DNA of 64,000 bases from Bacteroidia bacterium. Its GTDB lineage: Bacteria; Bacteroidota; Bacteroidia; B-17B0; Aurantibacillaceae. The notes below the pieces were generated by a model, which saw nothing but the letters and a program-made list of their open reading frames with translations, ran no database searches and was not told the origin of the DNA. The stretch spans positions 121,939 through 185,938 of the forward strand of contig JAGNIU010000003.1 in the NCBI GenBank assembly GCA_018000995.1. The letters run 5' to 3'. The translations under genes and the position numbers were made by a program. Shown piece after piece: positions 18,117 to 26,311 of the stretch (its first letter is position 1; every line of letters begins with the position of its first letter).

Positions 18117-18148
18117 CAAATATAGGCTTTTTTGCTAATTTTGAGCAA
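18117..18148 (-). promoter_or_regulatory. Promoter of hpt, TTG-N21-TATATTTG
   Basis: Read on the minus strand, TTG (18148-18146) is followed after 21 nt by TATATTTG (18124-18117). This fits the Bacteroidota sigma consensus TTG-N17-23-TAnnTTTG. The transcript would start about 10 nt before the GTG. It is the only site in the window where I saw both elements well placed. Confidence 0.6.
18136..18143 (+). promoter_or_regulatory. Possible -7 box of tsaC
   Basis: TAATTTTG matches TAnnTTTG, but it ends 4 nt before the tsaC ATG and has no TTG at the right distance upstream. If it is real, the mRNA would be practically leaderless. Confidence 0.3.
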
Positions 18149-19092
18149 TGGCTACCATTGGGAAAGATATTTTAAAAGCCGCCTCTTTATTAGAGCAGGG
18201 CAAGCTGGTGGCTATTCCCACTGAAACCGTGTATGGCTTGGCCGCTAACGCCCTTGATACCACTGCGGTTGCGGGCATTTTCAGAGCTAAAAACCGACCA
18301 ACATTTGACCCCCTTATCATTCATACTTATTCAATAGAAAAGGCAAAAGAGTATGTAACGAAATTCCCTGCTGAATTAGAAAAACTAGCAAAAGCCTTTT
18401 GGCCCGGACCATTAACCTTATTATTACCAAAGAAAAATGAAATCCCCGATTTAGTGACTTCCGGATTATTTAATGTGGCTGTAAGAATTCCAAATCACGC
18501 TTTAACATTAGAATTATTACAGAAAGTAAATTTCCCTTTAGCTGCACCGAGTGCAAATCCGTTTGGATATGTGAGTCCTACAAAACCTGAACACGTTAAC
18601 AAACAACTAGGAAACGAGATTGATTATATTTTAGATGGCGGAAATTGTGAAGTTGGAATTGAGTCAACAATTGTAGGCATGGAAAACGGAAAAGTTTGTG
18701 TTTACCGTTTGGGAGGATTAACCATTGAGCAAATTGAAAAAGTAATTGGGAAAGTACAATTGAAAATAAATAGTTCTGATAATCCAACTTCGCCCGGACA
18801 ATTACAAAGTCATTACGCACCAATAAAAAAATTAGTGATTGGAAATGTTGATGAATTATTAAAGCAGTATGACAATGCAGGTGTGTTAAGTTTTGGGGAT
18901 AAAACTTATGATGTTTATACGTTTAATCTGTCACGCACATCCGACTTAACAGAAGCAGCAGCTAATTTATTTGAAGGATTAAGATCGCTGGATGAAAGTC
19001 AAGTAGAAATTATTTTAACCGATTACCTTCCGGAAATAGGATTAGGAATTGCAATAAACGACAGATTAACAAGAGCAGCAGCTATAAAATAG
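18148..19092 (+). CDS. tsaC: Threonylcarbamoyl-AMP synthase (Sua5/YciO/YrdC type)
   Basis: 314 residues. The N-terminal YrdC-like domain has IPTETVYGLAANAL (23-36), FRAKNRPTFDPLI (45-57) and APSANPFGYVSPT. A Sua5-type C-terminal domain follows the linker SPGQLQSHYAP, so this is the long (Sua5) form rather than the short TsaC form. It makes threonylcarbamoyl-AMP for the t6A modification of ANN-decoding tRNAs. The gene is divergent from hpt and converges on ftsK with no intervening base. Confidence 0.94.
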   Translation: MATIGKDILKAASLLEQGKLVAIPTETVYGLAANALDTTAVAGIFRAKNRPTFDPLIIHTYSIEKAKEYVTKFPAELEKLAKAFWPGPLTLLLPKKNEIPDLVTSGLFNVAVRIPNHALTLELLQKVNFPLAAPSANPFGYVSPTKPEHVNKQLGNEIDYILDGGNCEVGIESTIVGMENGKVCVYRLGGLTIEQIEKVIGKVQLKINSSDNPTSPGQLQSHYAPIKKLVIGNVDELLKQYDNAGVLSFGDKTYDVYTFNLSRTSDLTEAAANLFEGLRSLDESQVEIILTDYLPEIGLGIAINDRLTRAAAIK

Positions 19093-21777
19093 CTACTGTC
19101 CTTTTATTTTAGCAATGATAGCATCCAATTGCGCCATGTCTTTACACAACACTTCGCGTGCTTTAGAGCCTTCAAATTGTCCGATGATACCTGCAGCTTC
19201 TAATTGATCAACAATTCGTCCTGCGCGGTTATATCCTAATTTTAATTTACGTTGTAAGAAAGAAGCGCTTCCTTGTTGAAACTGCACAACTAATTTTGCA
19301 GCGTCTTCAAACATTTTATCGCGTTCGCTTAAATCAACATCATCTTTTCCGCCTTCACCTTCTTCACCGTGATATTCAGGTAACATAAAGGCACTCGGGT
19401 AGGCACGTTGCGCTCCAATGAACTCTGTAATTTTTTCTACTTCAGGTGTATCTACAAATGCACACTGAATACGAATTAAATCATTACCTGTACTTAATAA
19501 CATATCACCGCGACCAATTAATTGTTCAGCTCCACCCGCATCTAAAATAGTTCTTGAGTCAATTTTACTTGTTACGCGGAAAGCAATACGGGCAGGGAAA
19601 TTCGCTTTAATTGTTCCAGTAATAATATTTACTGAAGGACGCTGTGTAGCAATGATTAAATGTATACCAACAGCACGGGCTAATTGTGCTAAGCGGGCAA
19701 TTGGCGTTTCCACTTCTTTACCTGCTGTCATAATTAAATCTGCAAACTCATCCACCACTAAAATAATATAAGGTAAATATTTATGTCCGTCGTTTGGATT
19801 CAATTTACGGCTTACAAATTTCGCGTTGTACTCTTTTATATTTCTGACTTGTGCATCTTGTAATAAACTGTAACGTGCATCCATTTCGATACACAATGAA
19901 TTTAGAGTATGAATTACTTTCGTGTTATCAGTAATGATGGCGTCTTCTGAATTCGGCAACTTAGCAAGGAAATGACGTTCAATTTTTTTGAATAAAGTTA
20001 ACTCTACTTTTTTGGGATCAACCAATACAAATTTAATTTGCGCCGGATGTTTTTTGTAAAGTAAAGAAACTAATACTGCATTTAATCCAACGGATTTACC
20101 TTGTCCCGTTGCACCTGCCATTAATAAATGAGGCATCTTCGCTAAGTCTGCAATAAATATTTCGTTGCTGATAGTTTTTCCTAATGCAATTGGAAGATCG
20201 TATGTTGAATTATTAAATTTCTCTGACGCTAAAATATTACGCATCGGAACCATCTCAGGAGTTTGATTCGGCACTTCAATACCAATAGTTCCTTTACCCG
20301 GAATAGGAGCGATGATACGAATACCAAGCGCTGCTAAACTTAACGCGATATCATCTTCTAAGTTTTTAATTTTTGAAATACGTACACCCGCCGCAGGAAC
20401 AATTTCGTAGAGCGTTACAGTTGGGCCAACAGTAGCCATAATCTTATCAATCTCGATACCGTAATTTTTAAGAGTGGCTATGATGCGGTCTTTATTCTGA
20501 ACTAATTCTTCCTGATTTACTTTTGTATGTTGATTACCATAATCGTTTAATAAATCGTAATGAGGGAATTGATAATTACCTAAATCAAGAGTAGGATCGT
20601 ACTCGCCAAACTCTTCCACTAATTGTGCTGCTTTATTTTCGTCTTCTAGAACTTCTTCTTTTGGCCCGGTCTCCACTAAAAATTCAGGCTCGCCTTCTTT
20701 AGAAATTTTTTCTGTAGTTTCTTTATTTAAATCTAAAGCAATGGGTTCTTCTTTTACTTCAGCAATAGGCTCTTCTTTTTTCTCTTCAACTATAGGGGTT
20801 TCTACAACTGCATTTTTCACTTCGAAGTTTAAAGCTTGCGCTTCTTCTTCGGCAGAAAGTTTTTCTTCTTTACTTTCATTCACGTAAAAAATGGTTTCTT
20901 CTTTTTGTTCTGCTACAACTTCCTCTTCTGTTTCTAATTCTGCATCCGGTGTAACTTCTGCTAATTTGCGTTCCGGTAATTTAAAAGAAAGATTAATACT
21001 CAATACTAAAAACGTAAGCATTGAGAATCCTAATAATGCTAATAAACCAATACTTCCAACGTAATTACTGATTTGCCCATTCATGATGTAACCAAATCCA
21101 CCGCCTAAGAAAAACAATTTATCATGAAAAATAAATGCAAGTGTTAACGAACTCCACACCATAATGAATAACCATTTTGCATTGAAAGCTTGTGGTTTTA
21201 CAAAGGATTTACTTAATAATTTCTGTAAACCGTACATCACTAATACCGGAACAAACAGGAACGATGAAACACCAAACCATTTGTGTAAAAATTGATTCGA
21301 TACTAAAGCTCCTAATTTTCCTAACCAGTTTTTTACTTTTACTTCTGCACTAAATAATTCCGATAGCGGACCAAAAACTTTATCCTGATCAACATCCCAA
21401 GTAAAGAAATAAGAAATGAAAGCAATAGCCAGATAAGCTCCTGTTAAAATTAAACTTAGTCCGATTATTTTTTGAGTGCGTTCATTTTGATAAACCGCCA
21501 CTACTTTTTGTAAGCGGTCCATTAAAGTTACTTTCGCAACCTTTTCTTTTTTCTTAGCTTTTGGTTTTGGAGCTTCTTCAACTTCGGTTTCAGCTTCCTC
21601 TTCAACAACTTCAACTTTTTTTACTTTATTTTTTTTAGCTGAAGGCTTTTTTGGTAAAAAGGGATCTTCCTCAATATCGTGTTGACGATTGATTTCAAAT
21701 TTTGGTCCCGAGTTTTCTTCCATTAATTCCGTTTCCTCAATCGGGGTATTTCTGAATTTATTTTTTTTCTCTGCCAT
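19093..21777 (-). CDS. ftsK: DNA translocase FtsK/SpoIIIE
   Basis: 894 residues. A charged N-terminus precedes about four membrane segments (residues about 100-265). A long acidic, low-complexity linker rich in Glu/Val/Pro follows (265-390). The motor contains the Walker A GATGQGKS with Lys561, VLVDPKKVELTLF, and Walker B ILVVDEFADLIM. The gamma DNA-orienting domain at the end has SFLQRKLKLGYNRAGRIVD. The protein moves chromosome termini through the closing septum. The stop directly abuts the stop of tsaC. The gene starts just downstream of the repeat/GIY-YIG locus on the same strand. Confidence 0.96.
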   Translation of the reverse strand: MAEKKNKFRNTPIEETELMEENSGPKFEINRQHDIEEDPFLPKKPSAKKNKVKKVEVVEEEAETEVEEAPKPKAKKKEKVAKVTLMDRLQKVVAVYQNERTQKIIGLSLILTGAYLAIAFISYFFTWDVDQDKVFGPLSELFSAEVKVKNWLGKLGALVSNQFLHKWFGVSSFLFVPVLVMYGLQKLLSKSFVKPQAFNAKWLFIMVWSSLTLAFIFHDKLFFLGGGFGYIMNGQISNYVGSIGLLALLGFSMLTFLVLSINLSFKLPERKLAEVTPDAELETEEEVVAEQKEETIFYVNESKEEKLSAEEEAQALNFEVKNAVVETPIVEEKKEEPIAEVKEEPIALDLNKETTEKISKEGEPEFLVETGPKEEVLEDENKAAQLVEEFGEYDPTLDLGNYQFPHYDLLNDYGNQHTKVNQEELVQNKDRIIATLKNYGIEIDKIMATVGPTVTLYEIVPAAGVRISKIKNLEDDIALSLAALGIRIIAPIPGKGTIGIEVPNQTPEMVPMRNILASEKFNNSTYDLPIALGKTISNEIFIADLAKMPHLLMAGATGQGKSVGLNAVLVSLLYKKHPAQIKFVLVDPKKVELTLFKKIERHFLAKLPNSEDAIITDNTKVIHTLNSLCIEMDARYSLLQDAQVRNIKEYNAKFVSRKLNPNDGHKYLPYIILVVDEFADLIMTAGKEVETPIARLAQLARAVGIHLIIATQRPSVNIITGTIKANFPARIAFRVTSKIDSRTILDAGGAEQLIGRGDMLLSTGNDLIRIQCAFVDTPEVEKITEFIGAQRAYPSAFMLPEYHGEEGEGGKDDVDLSERDKMFEDAAKLVVQFQQGSASFLQRKLKLGYNRAGRIVDQLEAAGIIGQFEGSKAREVLCKDMAQLDAIIAKIKGQ

Positions 21778-21887
21778 TGTGTTACGAAGCGATTATCCTA
21801 TAAAGATAACGAGCAGGGTGGGCCTATAGATACGGGCTTTGTAATGTTGTTAACGCTTAATTGTTGAAGAAAGGGCTTGAATTTGGA

Positions 21888-21996
21888 CAAAAAATAAACC
21901 CTCAGTGGCGAGGTCGAAAAGACTCGCCATCCCGAGTGGCTTTGCCACCTCGGGACCCGATATAAAAAACGAATTTTTTAAACCGTGAGGGTTCTT
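21888..21996. repeat. AACCCTCA...TGAGGGTT repeat, copy A, carrying a 50-bp insertion
   Basis: Starts with ACAAAAAATAAACCCTCAG and ends with GAATTTTTTAAACCGTGAGG plus GTTCTT. Its outer AACCCTCA and TGAGGGTT pair as an 8-bp stem. Copy B at 22282-22338 has nearly the same sequence, but copy A has an extra 50 bp immediately after AACCCTCAG. The copies bracket the GIY-YIG gene in direct orientation. Confidence 0.85.
21906..21955. repeat. 50-bp double-hairpin (REP-like) unit
   Basis: The first hairpin pairs TGGCGAG with CTCGCCA; the second pairs TCCCGAG plus TGGC with GCCACCTCGGGA, with a one-base bulge. The unit interrupts repeat copy A and is cleanly absent at the matching point of copy B, so it looks like a discrete insertion. 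Confidence 0.8.
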
Positions 21997-22016
21997 TAGA
22001 CCTTAGAATTGAGCAA

Positions 22017-22265
22017 TTAAGAAAAATATTTATTAATAAACCGGTCGAGATCCTTTCGGTTAAAATTCTTTAACTTTTTTTCTAAAATCATTGCTTCGGA
22101 ACGGGTTGATTTTTCAATATAACCAACTAAACTCCAAGGTAAAAATGGTTTAGTGGATTTTACTTGTCCTGCATTGTGTAAGTTTAATCTATTCTCTATA
22201 CTGTCACTTTGACCAATGTAAAACCTATCAGCAGATTCTGAATATAGAATGTATGTGTAGAACAA
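22017..22265 (-). CDS. Small GIY-YIG nuclease-domain protein
   Basis: 82 residues, with a TTG start; the whole protein is one GIY-YIG domain of the short UPF0213-like type. Motifs in order: YTYILYS (GIY equivalent), RFYIGQS (YIG), Arg26 in ENRLNLHN, and Glu62 in AMILEKKLK, the presumed metal ligand. The family fold cuts DNA, but the short stand-alone members have no settled role. It is flanked on both sides by copies of one repeat and follows tRNA-Arg on the same strand. I believe such genes are multicopy in many Bacteroidota genomes. It may be a small mobile passenger; this is inference. Confidence 0.85.
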   Translation of the reverse strand: MFYTYILYSESADRFYIGQSDSIENRLNLHNAGQVKSTKPFLPWSLVGYIEKSTRSEAMILEKKLKNFNRKDLDRFINKYFS

Positions 22266-22281
22266 TTGTTGTAAAATTAGT

Positions 22282-22338
22282 ACAAAAATAAACCCTCAGC
22301 CCGAATAAAAAACGAATTTTTTAAACTGTGAGGGTTCT
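22282..22338. repeat. AACCCTCA...TGAGGGTT repeat, copy B (no insertion)
   Basis: Matches the ends of copy A (21888-21996) in direct orientation, with AACCCTCAG joined directly to CCCGAATAAAAAACG. It can form an outer 8-bp stem and an inner A6/T6 stem. It lies 14 nt from the 3' end of tRNA-Arg. Confidence 0.85.
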
Positions 22339-22352
22339 TGGTTTGGCACCAG

Positions 22353-22426
22353 TGATCCTGCCGCGGCTCGAACGCGGAACCTATAGCTTAGAAGGCTATT
22401 GCTCTATCCAGTTGAGCTACAAGACC
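22353..22426 (-). tRNA. tRNA-Arg, anticodon TCT
   Basis: A 74-nt cloverleaf on the minus strand. The acceptor GGTCTTG pairs with CAGGATC (with two G-U pairs). D-stem GCTC/GAGC; anticodon stem ATAGC/GCTAT with loop CTTCTAA, reading AGA codons; variable loop AGGTT; T-stem CCGCG/CGCGG with loop TTCGAGC. The discriminator is A and CCA is not encoded. Confidence 0.93.
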
Positions 22427-22585
22427 ATTTTAGAGGGCACAAATTTAAGAAAAGAATCAACTAAATTTCAATTTATTTCCAATTTTAAGGTCAATTGTCG
22501 GTTATGTAAGACTTGAGGAGGTTTTAGCGACAACTTTTCCGAAAAAATTGAGTATAATTGAAGCAAGGATTTCAATATTACAATT

Positions 22586-22858
22586 ATGAAAAACACAAGA
22601 ATTATTTTTATCATGGTAGCGTTTTTTGTATGCTTTGGTTCGGCATTCGCCCAAGCTAAGAAGAAGCCGGCGCCTAAGAAAAAAGCAGCACCTAAAGCCA
22701 TTAGTGTTTATGTGTGTACCGATAACAAGGATAAAACTTTTCATAAACGCCGCAGTTGTGGTGGTTTAAACAAATGCTCAAACGAAATTAAGTTCGTTTC
22801 TAGCGTGTCCGAACTCAAAAAATACAAGCGTAAATCGTGTGCGCGTTGCAATAAATAG
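22586..22858 (+). CDS. Small secreted Cys-rich protein with basic linker
   Basis: 90 residues: a signal peptide to about residue 22 (ending GSAFAQ), a Lys/Pro/Ala linker (AKKKPAPKKKAAPK), then a compact module VYVCTDNKDKTFHKRRSCGG...LNKCSN...KSCARCNK. Its pattern C-x8-H-x4-C-x5-C-x22-C-x2-C suggests metal binding or disulfide bonds. I have seen related small domains in other bacteria but know no assigned function. It stands alone between tRNA-Arg and the GT2 gene. Confidence 0.75.
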   Translation: MKNTRIIFIMVAFFVCFGSAFAQAKKKPAPKKKAAPKAISVYVCTDNKDKTFHKRRSCGGLNKCSNEIKFVSSVSELKKYKRKSCARCNK

Positions 22859-22911
22859 GTCGTTTTGGTCGTTCTTATACCCGCCTAATAGTTATATTTA
22901 GGCTCTTTTAA

Positions 22912-24867
22912 GTGCAAGATTTATCCATAATCATAGTCAATTATAATGTTAAACACTTTGTTGAACAGTGTTTGCATTCTGTATTCAATGCTTCTAAAAA
23001 TTTGAATATTGAAGTGTTTGTGGTGGATAATAATTCGGTGGACGGCTCTGTTCCTTTCATCAAACAAAAATTTCCTCAAGTCAAATTAATCGAAAACAAA
23101 ACCAACACGGGTTTTTCGGTTGCCAATAATCAGGCTATAAAACTAAGTACTGGCAAATATGTTTTATTGTTGAATCCCGATACGGTTGTTCAGGAAGACA
23201 CTTTCGAAAAAGTTATTGCTTTTATGAGCGAGCATCCCGATGCAGGTGGTTTGGGTATTAAAATGTTTGATGGAAAAGGTAAATTTTTACCGGAATCAAA
23301 ACGCGGATTGCCAACTCCTGCAGTTGCGTTTTATAAAATATTTGGACTGGCTAAATTATTCCCCAACTCAAAAAAATTCGGACAATATCACTTAACTTAT
23401 TTAGACAAAGATAAAAATCACCAGATTGATGTATTGAGTGGTGCTTTTATGCTCATGAGAAAAGAAACATTAGATAAAGTTGGTATGCTTGACGAAACTT
23501 TTTTTATGTATGGTGAGGATATTGATTTATCGTACCGCATTACTTTAGGAGGTTATAAAAATTATTATTTCGCGGATTCAAGTATCATACATTACAAAGG
23601 AGAAAGTACTAAAAAGAGCAGCGTCAATTATGTAATTGTGTTTTATAAAGCGATGGCTATTTTTGCGCAGAAACATTTTAGTTCAGGCAATGCCAAGCTC
23701 TTTAATTTTTTAATTCATCTGGCTATTTATTTACGTGCCACTATCGCACTTACTTCACGTTTTATTAAACAATCATTTTTTCCTGCTATTGATTTTGGTT
23801 TAATTGTATTGGGATTGTACATGATAAAAGATATTTACGAGTTGCAATTTAAATTTAACGACGATTATTATTCGAAGCGATTAATTGATTTGGCTTTTCC
23901 GATTTATACTTTGATTTGGATGTTCTTTAGTTATTTAAGTGGTGGTTACGATAAACCGTTTCGCTTCTTAAAAATGATTCGTGGTGTGTTGGTTGGAACA
24001 GCCTTTATCTTAATCTTATATTCTTTATTACCCGAAAATTACCGTTTTTCGCGCGCTTTAATTTTAATTGGGACGGCTTATACAGTATTGGTTTATTTAT
24101 TAACGCGTATCATTTATAATGCGGCAGGATTATCTCAATTTAAATTTAAAACCGAACAAAAAAGCAAACGTATTGTTATAATTGGAAGTGAAGAAGAGTT
24201 TGATCGCGTGTTTGGATTATTAAAGGAAACCCGAATTAATGCAGGCTTTGTTGGCTTTGTAAGTAATAACGATAATGGCGTTAAGCATCAATATTACATT
24301 GGTAATTTTAATCAGATAAATGAAATTGTAGATGTGCATTCGATTAACGAAATAATTTTCTGCGCAAAAAATATTTCATCCCAGAACATCATTGATAAAA
24401 TGTTAACCTTGGTAACAAAAGGTGTCGATTTTAAAATTGCACCACCAGAAAGTTTATCAATTATTGGAAGTAATAGTATTGATACGGCAGGCGATTTATA
24501 TGTAATTGATATTAATAATGTAGGAAAGCCTGAGAACAGAAGGAAAAAACGTTTGTTCGATTTAACTGCTTCAGGTTTGTTGTTATTGTTTTCACCAATT
24601 TTGTTTTTCATCCAAAAAAATAAATTCAATTTTATTGGAAATTGTTTTAAAGTATTGTTAGGAATTTATTCTTGGGTTGGTTATGGAAAAGCGCCTAGAA
24701 AAGATTTACCGGCCATAAAACCATCTGTATTAACGCCTGCAGATGTTTCTAAAACAGAATTGCAAGCCGATAAAATCAATCTTCTCTTCTTATCGTACTC
24801 AAAAGATTATTCTGTGGAGAAAGATATTAAGATTGTATTCGGCTCACTTAAAAACCTCGGCAATTAA
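22912..24867 (+). CDS. Glycosyltransferase family 2 fused to a degenerate sugar-transferase-like membrane region
   Basis: 651 residues, with a GTG start. Residues 1-240 are a GT2 domain (IIIVNYNVKHFV, VVDNNSVDGS, LLNPDTVV, MYGEDIDLSYR), the type that adds rhamnose or similar sugars. Several membrane helices follow (about 260-400), then a Rossmann-like domain (KRIVIIGSEEEFDRVFGL to GDLYVIDINNVG). The end carries RLFDLTASGLLLLFSPILFF and later VLLGIYSWVGY, which flank the catalytic core in polyprenyl-phosphate sugar transferases; that core itself is missing. It probably acts in surface polysaccharide synthesis, with only the GT2 part catalytic. Confidence 0.82.
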   Translation: MQDLSIIIVNYNVKHFVEQCLHSVFNASKNLNIEVFVVDNNSVDGSVPFIKQKFPQVKLIENKTNTGFSVANNQAIKLSTGKYVLLLNPDTVVQEDTFEKVIAFMSEHPDAGGLGIKMFDGKGKFLPESKRGLPTPAVAFYKIFGLAKLFPNSKKFGQYHLTYLDKDKNHQIDVLSGAFMLMRKETLDKVGMLDETFFMYGEDIDLSYRITLGGYKNYYFADSSIIHYKGESTKKSSVNYVIVFYKAMAIFAQKHFSSGNAKLFNFLIHLAIYLRATIALTSRFIKQSFFPAIDFGLIVLGLYMIKDIYELQFKFNDDYYSKRLIDLAFPIYTLIWMFFSYLSGGYDKPFRFLKMIRGVLVGTAFILILYSLLPENYRFSRALILIGTAYTVLVYLLTRIIYNAAGLSQFKFKTEQKSKRIVIIGSEEEFDRVFGLLKETRINAGFVGFVSNNDNGVKHQYYIGNFNQINEIVDVHSINEIIFCAKNISSQNIIDKMLTLVTKGVDFKIAPPESLSIIGSNSIDTAGDLYVIDINNVGKPENRRKKRLFDLTASGLLLLFSPILFFIQKNKFNFIGNCFKVLLGIYSWVGYGKAPRKDLPAIKPSVLTPADVSKTELQADKINLLFLSYSKDYSVEKDIKIVFGSLKNLGN

Positions 24868-24872
24868 TTTAT

Positions 24873-24918
24873 TCGTACTTCGTCTCCCGATAGTTATCGG
24901 GACGTAACTCGTACTTCG
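24873..24918. repeat. TCCCGATA/TATCGGGA hairpin between 10-bp direct repeats
   Basis: An 8-bp perfect stem with a 2-base loop (24885-24902) sits between two copies of TCGTACTTCG (24873-24882 and 24909-24918). It lies between convergent genes, so it could act as a terminator, but it lacks a long T tract and looks like a dispersed REP-like unit. Confidence 0.6.
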
Positions 24919-26268
24919 CTACTCTTCCTGATTCAAAATTCTGAATTCCTTTGGCAAATAATTATTGATTCGGTTATCTAAAACTTTAGCCCAGCCTAAG
25001 CCTTGATTTTTATAAGTCATTAAATTAATTCCTTTTTCCGCTTTCAGATTTAAATTTTCTTTTCTTAAAAAAGCAATGGCTTGTTCTTTTGTGAGCTCTA
25101 ATTTTTTGGTGGATGAACTTAAATAAATACTTTGCGCAAACTCGTGGTGGGGTAAAAAATCGCTGTGTTTTAATTCTCCCAACGTTGTTCCTGTTTTTTT
25201 GAAATACACGTTCATGCCATACGTATTCATGAAATCAAAAAGAGAGGTGTTCACCAATTTAAATTCGTTTTGGAAGCGGAAAATTTTATGATTAGATTTT
25301 AAATCAACATGATTTTTTAAAGGTTCAAATTCTTTTTTTGAAATTTCTTCGAATGTAATTTTTCTATTTTTCTTGCTGTGATTGGGTTCTGATTCGCCTT
25401 TTTTCTTCAACACTACGCAAAAGAAACCTTCACTTTTTGTTAAGTAAGGATAGAACCGGTAACCTAATCCGGTATCAATAATTTTCCAACTTTCTTCCAA
25501 TGGAATTGGCACTAATTCTAAATCAAATTCTTTCATCATCCACTCTACTTCCATTTCATTTTCTTCTTTCGAATATGAGCAAGTAGAATAAATAAAAACG
25601 CCTCCGGCCTTTAAACTTGAAATAGAATCACCAATAATTCTTTTTTGTCGCGTGCTGCAAAGATTTACATTGTCAACACCCCATTCATTAACGGCATCAG
25701 GTTGTTTGCGGAATAATCCGGAGCCACTGCATGGAACATCGGCAACAATCACATCAAAAACTGAATCGAGTTTCGAAAAAATTTGCGGGTCGCAATTTGT
25801 AACGGCTGTATTACAAGTCCCCCATTTATTTAAATTGTATGCTAAAACTTCAGCGCGTGGTTTTATAACTTCATTACTGATCAAAAAACTTTTTTCGTTT
25901 AGTAAACTGTTTACTAAAGTCGATTTTCCTCCCGGCGCTGCACATAAATCCAGCACTGCAAGTTCTTGCGTTAAATCAACTGAATGTTTAAAAGCGTGTG
26001 CCAAAAACATAGAACCTGCTTCCTGAACATAATAACAACCTGCATGAAAAAGTGGATCAAAAGTAAAGGAAGGGCGTTCGTTCAAATAAAATCCGTTCTC
26101 ACACCAACTTACTTCTTTATCTAAGTTAAAATCGAGTTCTGTTTTTTTAAACGGGTTTAACCGTACCGAAGTAATTTTTTCTTCGCTGTTATGCAAATCC
26201 ACAAACTTTTTTTCATCAAAGCCTGCGGTATTTTTTAAACTGTTTAAAAGTTGTTCTGGTAACTTCAA
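24919..26268 (-). CDS. RNA cytosine-C5 methyltransferase (RsmB/RsmF, NOL1/NOP2/Sun family)
   Basis: About 449 residues. I prefer the TTG at 26268 (start MKLPEQLLNSLKN) over the TTG at 26298, because it matches the usual family start and leaves room for the divergent recX promoter. The SAM-binding Rossmann core has LDLCAAPGGKST; DVPCSGSGLFRK and STCSYSKEENE hold the two conserved Cys, the second being the expected nucleophile. A C-terminal PUA-like domain follows (NNYLPKEFRILN at the end). It methylates C5 of a cytosine in rRNA or tRNA; the target position cannot be told from sequence. Confidence 0.9.
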   Translation of the reverse strand: MKLPEQLLNSLKNTAGFDEKKFVDLHNSEEKITSVRLNPFKKTELDFNLDKEVSWCENGFYLNERPSFTFDPLFHAGCYYVQEAGSMFLAHAFKHSVDLTQELAVLDLCAAPGGKSTLVNSLLNEKSFLISNEVIKPRAEVLAYNLNKWGTCNTAVTNCDPQIFSKLDSVFDVIVADVPCSGSGLFRKQPDAVNEWGVDNVNLCSTRQKRIIGDSISSLKAGGVFIYSTCSYSKEENEMEVEWMMKEFDLELVPIPLEESWKIIDTGLGYRFYPYLTKSEGFFCVVLKKKGESEPNHSKKNRKITFEEISKKEFEPLKNHVDLKSNHKIFRFQNEFKLVNTSLFDFMNTYGMNVYFKKTGTTLGELKHSDFLPHHEFAQSIYLSSSTKKLELTKEQAIAFLRKENLNLKAEKGINLMTYKNQGLGWAKVLDNRINNYLPKEFRILNQEE

Positions 26269-26311
26269 TTGTACTTTTTTTATTACAAGTGTAATCAATA
26301 TTTTAGCAGTC

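Noticed and set aside
22017..22265. GIY-YIG gene as a homing endonuclease in an intron
   Set aside because: It has only the short stand-alone domain, there is no intron or DNA-binding extension, and the adjacent tRNA is intact.
22340..22356. TTGGCACC sequence as a sigma-54 site
   Set aside because: It lies at the 3' end of tRNA-Arg, lacks the -12 part, and no gene follows on that strand at a suitable distance.
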